A program made the translations under genes and the position numbers. The notes below the pieces were generated by a model. It had not been told where the DNA came from. It saw only the letters and a program-made list of their open reading frames with translations, and did not search any database. From Desulfuromonadaceae bacterium GWC2_58_13 (GTDB lineage: Bacteria > Desulfobacterota > Desulfuromonadia > Desulfuromonadales > Trichloromonadaceae), in NCBI GenBank assembly GCA_001825565.1, contig MHXM01000190.1, forward strand, positions 4,249 to 9,554: a stretch of DNA of 5,306 nt. Reading direction: 5' to 3'. Numbering within the stretch: the first letter of the stretch is position 1; every line of letters starts with the position of its first letter. Shown piece by piece: positions 1-5,306 of this stretch.

Positions 1-210
1 GGCAGCGATTGCAGTGAGCTGGAGGTGACCCGGGCCGCCATCGGTTTGGCGCGGACGGCGGCGCACCAGTCGTGCAATACCCACCGCACCGCGCATGTCG
101 GCTACTACCTCATCGATCGGGGACGGCCGCTCCTGGAACGTGCCGTCGGCTGCCGTTTGTCGTGGAAATCCCGGGTCGGCCGGGCCAGTCGGCAGCGGCG
201 CCTCCCCCTG
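1..210 (+). other. ndvB: N-terminal region remnant of the synthase (HVGYYLID motif)
   Basis: Residues 1-70 form the end of the soluble region before the first membrane helices seen here. The recognisable element is HVGYYLID followed by RGRPLLE (residues 32-46), which I recall as a conserved stretch in cyclic beta-glucan synthases just ahead of a transmembrane pair. A basic segment, residues 56-67 (K, R, R, R, R, R), lies directly before the hydrophobic helix and fits a cytoplasmic, positive-inside flank. No catalytic function can be assigned to this part. The protein start must lie upstream of base 1, because no ATG in frame +1 comes before these conserved residues. Confidence 0.65.
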
Positions 211-3200
211 TATCTCGGTCCCATCCTGATGCTCAGCCTCTTGTCGACCGCGGGGGTGCTCGCCGGGGTCGGATTCGATCCGGGGGACTGGCGGGTCTGG
301 CTGTTGGCGCCGCCCCTGGCCATCGGGGCTTCGGCCCTGGCCATCGCGCTGGTGAATCTGCTGGTGACCCTCGCCCTGCCGCCACGCGCGTTGCCGCGAC
401 TCGATTTTTCCAAAGGGATCCCGGAGAACCATCGCACCATGGTGATCGTTCCCACCCTGCTGGCCAGGCTCCAGGACGTCGACGATCTGCTCGAAGCCCT
501 GGAGATCCGCTATCTCGGCAATCGCGATCCCAATCTGTTTTTTGCCTTGCTGACCGATTTTCGCGATGCGCCCGCGCAAACGCTGCCGGAAGACGAGGCT
601 TTGCTCGCTTACGCGCGGGGCGCGGTTGAGGCGCTCAATGCGACCTACCGGGAGGATCGCCCGGGCATCTTCTACCTGTTCCATCGGCCCCGACGGTGGA
701 ATCCGGTGGAACGGGTGTGGATGGGTTATGAGCGCAAGCGCGGCAAGCTGGAGCAGTTCAATGCCCGGCTCCGGGGCGGGGCGCTGGACGCCTTCTCGGA
801 GATCGTCGGCGATCCATCCATTCTCGGCTCGATCCGGTACGTCATCACCCTCGATACCGACACCCAGCTGCCGCGCGATGCGGCCCGCACCCTGGTCGGC
901 AACCTTGCCCATCCCCTCAATCGACCGGTTTACGATGCCGGCAAAGGCCGCATTGTCGAAGGCTATGCGATCCTGCAACCGCGCGCTTCGATCAGCCTGA
1001 CCAGTGCCGGCCAGTCGCGATTCACCAAGCTGTTCGTGGGCGACGCGGGCATCGATCCCTACACCCGCGAGGTGTCGGACGTCTACCAGGATATTTTCGG
1101 CGAGGGGTCCTTCATCGGCAAGGGCATTTACGATGTGGACGCCTTTCGGCAGGCCGTCGACGGGCGTTTTCCGGAGAATCTCATTCTCAGTCACGACCTG
1201 CTGGAAAGCGGCTATGCGCGGTCGGCGCTGGTGACCGATGTCGACCTGATTGAAGAGCATCCCGCCAGTTACGCCATGGAGGCCAGCCGGCGTCACCGCT
1301 GGATCCGGGGAGACTGGCAACTGGCCGGCTGGCTGCTGCCGCGCGTCCCCGGACCGGGCGGGCCCAATGGCGCGAAGGGACAGCGGCAACCCAACCCCTT
1401 AAGCGCCCTGTCCGTGTGGAAGCTGTTCGACAACCTGCGCCGCAGTCTGGTGCCGCCGTCGCTGCTGGCGGTGCTGGCCGGGGGCTGGCTGCTGGGTCCG
1501 GGGCCGGCGTGGTTCTGGTCCCTGCTGGTGGTGACGGTGGTCTGCTTGCCGACCCTGCTCGCTACCGCCATCGAACTGCTCCGCAAGCCCCGGGACCGCG
1601 CCTGGCTGCTGCATCTGAATCTGACCGGCAAAGCCGCTGGCCGCCCGCTGCTGCTGGCTTTGCTGACCCTGATCCTGCTCCCCTACGATGCGCTGATCGC
1701 CCTGAATGCGATCGGTTGTTCGGGAGTGCGGATGCTGTTCATGCGTCGCGGCTTGCTGCTCTGGCAACTGCCGTCCTATGCCCGCCGCAACGGGCGCCGC
1801 ACGCCGACCGATTTTGCCGTGGAAATGTGGATCGGTCCGGTGCTGGCGGTGCTGCTGGGGGGTGCGCTGGCCTGGCTTTTCCCGCCGGCGGCATGGCTGT
1901 TTGCCGCGCCGGTTTTGTTGCTGTGGCTGGGCTCGCCCCTGGTCGGCTGGTGGATCAGCCGGCCGCTGGTGGCGCCTGCGCCCGACCTGACCGCGGCGCA
2001 ACGGACCTTCCTGCGCGCCTCGGCCCGGCGAACCTGGCGCTATTTCGCGGACTTCGTCGGCCCCGAGGACAACTGGCTGCCCCCCGACAACGTCCAGGAA
2101 TATCCGACACGGGCCATCGCCAGGCGGACCTCGCCGACCAACATCGGCATGGCGCTGCTGGCCAACCTGAGTGCCTGCGATTTTGGTTTCATCAGCGCCG
2201 GAGAATGCCTGCGCTTGACCGAAAACACCCTGGCGACCATGGAAAAGCTGGAACGCTATCGCGGTCATTTTTACAACTGGTACGACACGCGCACCCTCGA
2301 GCCGTTGCGCCCGCAATACATCTCCTCGGTGGACAGCGGCAATCTCGCCGGCAGCCTGCTCACCCTGCAGGCGGGACTGGCCGAGCTGAAAGACCAGCCG
2401 GTGCTCTCCAGCCAGGCCTTTGCGGGTTTGCGGGATACCCTGGAAGTGCTGGCCGAGCATCTGCCCGCGGTGCCCGCCCCGGACCTGGCGGAAAAAATCC
2501 GCGCGCTCCAGAGCAGACTCGCCGCCGGCACCTTGAACGGGTCGCCCCAGACCCTGGCCGCCGCCGAACGTTTGCTGGATGAGATTCACCGCCTGGGCGG
2601 GGACCTGCTGGCCTGGTTGCCGGCGGATATGAATATCGATGGCGAACTCTTCTCCTGGGCGCAGGCCTTTGACCGGCAATCCCTCGCCCTGCGCGATGAG
2701 CTGCGCTTGCTGCTGCCCGAGTCGCGGCAGTTCGGCGCCATCCCGAAGCTCTCGGAATTGGCGGCCGGCAGCCCGGCCGGCAAGGGTGCGCGGTCCCTGT
2801 CCGCAGCCAAGCGGCTCAAAACCATCGACGATCTGGTGCAGCGTTGCGGCGAACTGGCGGCGATGGAATTCGACTTTCTCTACAATACCTCCCGGGGCCT
2901 GCTCTGCATCGGTTACGACGTCGGGGAACGCCGCCGCGATCCGGCCTGTTACGATCTGCTGGCCTCCGAAGCGCGCCTGGCCAGTTTTCTCCTCATCGCC
3001 CAGGGACAGGTTCCCCAGAAGCATTGGTTCTCCCTCGGTCGCCTGCTGACCAGTCATGGCGGCGACGTCAGCCTGATTTCCTGGAGCGGTTCGATGTTCG
3101 AGTACCTCATGCCCCAGTTGATCATGCCGAGTTACCCCGATACCCTGCTGGAGCAGACCTGCAAAGCCGCCGTGTCGCGCCAGATCGAATACGGCCGGCA

Positions 3201-5306
3201 ACGCGCCGTGCCCTGGGGCATTTCCGAGTCGTGCTATAACCTCACCGATATGCAACAGGTCTATCAATATCGGGCCTTTGGCGTGCCGGGGCTCGGTTTC
3301 AAGCGCGGGCTGGGCGAGGATCTGGTCATCGCTCCTTATGCCAGCGCACTGGCGCTGACGGTGTTGCCGAAGGACGCCTGCCGCAACCTGCAGACGCTGG
3401 CGAGTCATGGTTTCCAGGGCGGCTATGGGTTCTTTGAGGCGATCGATTACACCCCGTCGCGGGTGCCGCGAGGCAGGCACCACGTCATTGTGCGCGCCTT
3501 CATGGCCCATCATCAGGGGATGAGCCTGTTGGCCTTTGCCCATGTCCTGCTGGGCCAGCCGATGCAGCGCCGCTTCATGTCCGACCCCATGTTAAAGGCG
3601 ACCGAGTTGTTGCTGCAGGAACGGGTGCCGAAGAAGGGGGCGACGGTGCACCCCCACGCAGCCGAAGTGAGCGCCGCCGCGCATCCGGTCGAAGAGGCCG
3701 GCGGGATCATGCGCGTCTTTACCGACCCGAACACGCCGGCCCCGGAAATTCATCTGCTGTCCAACGGCCGCTACCACGTCATGGCAACCCATGCCGGCGG
3801 CGGCTACAGCCGCTGGCGCGACCTGGCCGTCACCCGCTGGCGCGAGGATGCCACCTGCGATTGTTGGGGATCCTTTATTTACCTGCGCGACCGCGACTCG
3901 GGGCGCTATTGGTCCGCCGCCTATCAACCGACCCTGCGCAAGGCCGAGCACTATGAGGCGATCTTCGTCCAGGGGCGTGCCGAATACCGACGGCGCGACC
4001 AGGCGATCGATGCCCACACCGAAATCAGTGTCTCCCCCGAGGACGATGTGGAAATCCGCCGGGTCACGCTCACCAACCAGTCGTCCCGGACCCGCCATAT
4101 CGAGCTGACCAGCTACGCCGAGGTGGTGTTGGCCCCGCTCAATGCCGACCTGGCCCATCGCGCCTTCAGCAACCTGTTCGTGCAAACCGAAATCCTCCCC
4201 GAGCGGCAGGCGATCCTCTGCACGCGCCGTGGCCGCACGCCGGGAGAGCAGGTGCCATGGATGTTTCACCTGCTGGCCTCGCCGGGCGCGGTGAGCGACG
4301 AGCCCTCTTACGAGACGGATCGCGCCAAATTCATCGGGCGCGGGCGAACCGCGGCTAACCCGGTGGCCGTCGACAGCCGTGATCGCCGTTCGCGGCTGTC
4401 GAACACGGATGGTCCGGTGCTCGATCCCATCGTGGCGATCCGCCGCACCCTGACCCTGGAACCCGACGAATCGGCGACCGTGCAGATCATCTCCGGAGTC
4501 GCGGACACCCGTGAAACCGCCCTGGCGTTGCTGGAGGAATATTGCGATCGGCACTTCGTCGAGCGCGCCTTTGAAATGGCCTGGTTCCAAAGTCAGGAGG
4601 TGCTGCGCCACCTGGGGATCACCGAAGCCGAGGCCCAAATCTATGGCCGCCTGGCGACCTCGGTCGTCTTCAGCAATGCCTTGCGCCGCGCCGCGCCTAG
4701 CGTCATTGCCCGCAATCAGCTGGGCCAGTCGGGGCTGTGGCGTTTTGCCATCTCCGGCGACCTGCCGATTGTCCTGCTCAATATCGGCGACCTGAGCCGG
4801 ATCGACCTGGTCAAACAGGTGCTGCAAGCTCACGCCTATTGGCGGATGAAGGGCCTGGCTGCCGACCTGGTGATCGTCAACGAGGATTTTTCGGGCTACC
4901 GGGCGGAGTTGCATGACCAGATCATGGGGTTGATCAACGCGGGCCCCGAAGCGCAGATGCTGAACCAACCGGGCGGGGTCTTCGTGCGGCGCGACGAGGA
5001 ACTGTCCGAGGACGAACGGGTGTTGCTGCAGACGGTCGCCCGGGTGGTGTACCGAGACATCGCCGCAACCCTGGTCGAGCCAGTGGAACGCCGGATGTCG
5101 CCAGAGCGGGTGTCGGACCGTCTGGAGCCCGTGCAGCAACCAGCGACGGAGCAGGTCCAGCCCCTGCTGCCCCGCCAGCGTATTTTCTGCAACGGTCTGG
5201 GGGGCTTCACCCCCGATGGGCGCGAATACGTGGTCACCCTCGAACCGGGTCAGAGCACCCCGGCGCCCTGGGTCAATGTCATCGCCAGCCCGCATATCGG
5301 CACCGT
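1..5306 (+). CDS. ndvB: Cyclic beta-1,2-glucan synthase, internal fragment (both ends outside window)
   Basis: Frame +1 is open over the whole window (1768 codons plus two bases), and both the start and the stop are missing. The enzyme family makes cyclic beta-1,2-glucan from UDP-glucose at the inner membrane. Visible parts in order are an N-terminal remnant (residues 1-70), two membrane helices (71-126), a GT84 glucosyltransferase (about 144-446), a membrane bundle (about 483-649), a GH189-type cyclisation domain (about 680-1200), a GH94-like module (about 1241-1695) and the first part of the real GH94 sandwich (from about 1725). Diagnostic stretches include LDTDTQLPRDAA (284-295), SHDLLESGYAR (397-407), RRHRWIRGDWQ (430-440), YQYRAFGVPGLGFKRGLGED (1088-1107) and QSGLWRFAISGDLP (1576-1589). 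Family members are usually about 2,800 residues, so a few hundred N-terminal and several hundred C-terminal residues are missing. No frameshift or stop interrupts it. Synonyms are chvB and cgs. Family assignment is firm; the ring size of the product and its biological role in this organism are inferred. Confidence 0.93.
211..378 (+). other. ndvB: Transmembrane helix pair before the GT84 domain
   Basis: Two hydrophobic stretches are visible. The first is residues about 71-92, starting YLGPILMLSLLSTAG. The second is residues about 99-126, containing WLLAPPLAIGASALAIALVN. They are separated by a short polar turn, FDPGDW (residues 92-97). The basic stretch before the first helix, and the Arg residues after the second (129 and 133), place both outer ends in the cytoplasm under the positive-inside rule. 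This would put the following glucosyltransferase in the cytoplasm, where UDP-glucose is. The helix limits were judged by eye and may shift by several residues. Confidence 0.75.
430..1338 (+). other. ndvB: GT84 glucosyltransferase domain
   Basis: Residues about 144-446 form the GT-A type glycosyltransferase that, in this family, builds the linear beta-1,2-glucan chain from UDP-glucose. It opens with RTMVIVPTLL (145-154), the first strand of the nucleotide-binding fold. TDFRDA (185-190) carries an early acidic pair. The DxD metal and UDP-binding motif is D285-T-D287 in LDTDTQLPRDAA. The acidic motif expected to supply the catalytic base is SHDLLE (D399, E402). The RxxRW motif is R430, R433 and W434, inside RRHRWIRGDWQ. 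This is the same D, DxD, acidic, (Q/R)xxRW set described for processive GT2-like synthases and for Brucella Cgs. All motif residues are present, so the domain looks active. The conserved segment FVGDAGIDPYTREVSDVYQD (1036-1095 in bases) lies between the DxD and the base motif. Confidence 0.9.
1339..1446 (+). other. ndvB: Linker between GT84 core and second membrane bundle
   Basis: Residues about 447-482 begin with a Pro/Gly-rich stretch (PRVPGPGGPNGAKG, 447-460) and continue into NPLSALSVWKLFDNLRRSL, a segment I recall as conserved in the family immediately before the post-GT membrane helices. The Pro/Gly part looks flexible. The second part is probably an amphipathic interface helix. It contains one of only two TTA leucine codons in the gene, at base 1399 (residue 467). 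Confidence 0.55.
1447..1947 (+). other. ndvB: Second transmembrane bundle
   Basis: Residues about 483-649 hold several hydrophobic segments: about 483-499 (LVPPSLLAVLAGGWLL), about 502-522 (PAWFWSLLVVTVVCLPTLLA), about 549-571 (PLLLALLTLILLPYDALIAL), and two more at about 611-626 and 629-650. A basic stretch, RKPRDR (528-533), and the Arg-rich stretch at 582-600 mark probable cytoplasmic loops. Five hydrophobic segments are seen, although one may be re-entrant. Together with the upstream pair this is close to the six helices reported for Brucella Cgs. The bundle probably anchors the enzyme and keeps the GT and later soluble domains on the same side. Confidence 0.7.
2038..3600 (+). other. ndvB: GH189-type cyclisation domain (glycoamylase-like, alpha-helical barrel)
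   Basis: Residues about 680-1200 match the middle domain of cyclic beta-1,2-glucan synthases. In the Thermoanaerobacter italicus enzyme this domain closes the ring by transglycosylation, which defined family GH189. Its fold is related to beta-1,2-glucanases. Recognisable stretches are the entry segment FVGPEDNWLPPDNVQEYP (685-702), RRTSPTNIGMALLANL (708-723), FYNWYDTRTLEPL (757-769) with VDSGNLAGSL (777-786), then the glycoamylase-like part: LASEARLASFLLIAQGQVPQ (987-1006), WSGSMFEYLMP (1028-1038), WGISES (1072-1077), YQYRAFGVPGLGFKRGLGED (1088-1107), GGYGFFEAIDYTP (1140-1152) and AHHQGMSLLA (1169-1178). E1034, E1076 and E1146 are candidate active-site acids by conservation as I recall it; I cannot assign acid or nucleophile roles. 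The segment between residues 790 and 970 is more variable and helical. Confidence 0.78.
3721..5085 (+). other. ndvB: First GH94-like module (beta-sandwich plus helical part)
   Basis: Residues about 1241-1695 resemble the glycosyl hydrolase 94 / former glycosyltransferase 36 architecture. The beta-sandwich begins at PEIHLLSNGRYHVMATHAGG (1249-1268), followed by YSRWRDLAVTRWRED (1269-1283) and WGSFIYLRD (1289-1297). It runs through EISVSPEDDVEIRRVTLTNQ (1341-1360), HIELTSYAEVVLAPLNADLA (1366-1385) and TLTLEPDESATVQIISGV (1484-1501). A connecting helical part follows, with QSGLWRFAISGDLPIVLLNI (1576-1595) and AYWRMKGLAADLVIVNED (1612-1629), both typical of the family. In this enzyme family such a unit precedes a second, complete GH94 unit. 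I see no recognisable GH94 catalytic signature within it, so I take it as a structural or glucan-binding repeat, with moderate certainty. Confidence 0.75.
4370..4402. repeat. 10-bp perfect inverted repeat inside the coding region
   Basis: TCGACAGCCG (4370-4379) is the exact reverse complement of CGGCTGTCGA (4393-4402), with a 13-base spacer. In RNA this would be a GC-rich 10-bp hairpin. It encodes part of a charged surface loop (about residues 1457-1468, Ser/Arg/Asp-rich) in the first GH94-like sandwich. There is no U-tract after it and translation continues through, so it is not a terminator. It may be chance in GC-rich coding DNA. Confidence 0.45.
5086..5172 (+). other. ndvB: Pro/Glu/Gln-rich interdomain linker
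   Basis: Residues about 1696-1724 (starting RRMSPERVSDRLEPVQQPAT and ending in QPLLP) have low hydrophobicity and many Pro, Glu, Gln and Arg residues. They sit between the helical part of the first GH94-like module and the NGLGGF start of the next sandwich. They look like a flexible, poorly conserved connector; no motif is recognised. Confidence 0.5.
5173..5306 (+). other. ndvB: Start of the GH94 phosphorylase domain (N-terminal beta-sandwich, cut by window edge)
   Basis: Residues about 1725-1768 read FCNGLGGFTPDGREYVVTLE and then TPAPWVNVIASPHIGT. This is the classic opening of GH94 phosphorylases, in which the stretch normally continues with a VSESG-type motif and GYTW just beyond the window edge. 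In cyclic glucan synthases this domain performs phosphorolysis of the growing beta-1,2-glucan and so controls chain length before cyclisation. The catalytic (alpha/alpha)6 barrel and its general-acid aspartate lie downstream and cannot be assessed here. Confidence 0.8.

Noticed and set aside
72..629. A 185-codon plus-strand open stretch in another frame
   Set aside because: It overlaps the conserved N-terminal, membrane and GT84 start in frame +1, is rich in Arg/Pro/Gly/Ala as expected of out-of-frame GC-rich DNA, and shows no motif.
1416..2582. A 388-codon plus-strand open stretch overlapping the membrane bundle and the cyclisation domain
   Set aside because: It is in the +3 register relative to the synthase. 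Its product is low-complexity Ala/Gly/Arg/Pro sequence without hydrophobic helices, whereas frame +1 gives clear membrane helices and family motifs over the same bases.
2763..2782. Short direct repeat GGCCGGCA (2763-2770 and 2775-2782)
   Set aside because: Only 8 bases, within an Ala/Gly/Ser/Pro-coding stretch of the synthase (AAGSPAGK); expected by chance in GC-rich coding DNA.
4595..4602. AGGAGGTG, a perfect Shine-Dalgarno-like core
   Set aside because: It encodes part of a conserved helix (SQEVLRHLG) and no ATG, GTG or TTG start lies at a usable distance downstream, so it is not a ribosome binding site for an internal gene.
1..5306. Search for an undescribed system, RNA gene, mobile element, CRISPR array, promoter or terminator
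   Set aside because: The whole window is accounted for by one conserved coding frame. There are no intergenic gaps, spaced repeats, terminal inverted repeats, tRNA-like folds or terminators with a U-tract.

Overview
The window is a slice from the middle of one very large gene. Frame +1 is open from base 1 to base 5306: 1768 whole codons plus two bases, with no stop, no start and no intergenic space. The translation is recognisable along its length as a cyclic beta-1,2-glucan synthase (NdvB/ChvB/Cgs family), a multidomain inner-membrane enzyme. Family members are usually about 2,800 residues. The N-terminal few hundred residues and roughly the last quarter to third, including most of the GH94 phosphorylase domain, therefore lie outside the window. 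All residue numbers below count codons from base 1 and are not true protein numbers.

Layout, left to right: the end of the N-terminal region with its HVGYYLID motif (1-210); a pair of transmembrane helices (about 211-378); the GT84 glucosyltransferase core, with DxD, acidic and RxxRW motifs intact (about 430-1338); a short linker and a second membrane bundle (about 1447-1947); an alpha-helical cyclisation domain of GH189/glycoamylase-like type (about 2038-3600); a first GH94-like module made of a beta-sandwich plus a helical part (about 3721-5085); a Pro/Glu/Gln-rich linker (about 5086-5172); and the start of a second beta-sandwich, the likely N-terminal domain of the true GH94 unit, which the window edge cuts.

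From family knowledge, these parts work as one assembly line. The GT84 domain uses UDP-glucose on the cytoplasmic side to initiate and elongate a beta-1,2-glucan chain, the GH94 region trims the chain by phosphorolysis to set its length, and the GH189 domain closes the ring by transglycosylation. The product is normally exported to the periplasm by an ABC transporter (NdvA/ChvA type), which is not in the window. It serves in osmoadaptation and in host interaction.

The DNA is strongly GC-rich. Leu TTA occurs only twice in frame, and Leu CTA and Ser TCA do not occur at all. This suggests a high-GC Gram-negative bacterium, probably a member of the Pseudomonadota. The sequence alone does not allow a finer assignment. 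No RNA gene, mobile element, CRISPR array, promoter or terminator is supported. I found no undescribed system: this is the interior of a well-conserved housekeeping or symbiosis gene, and the long antisense open frames are a by-product of its codon bias.
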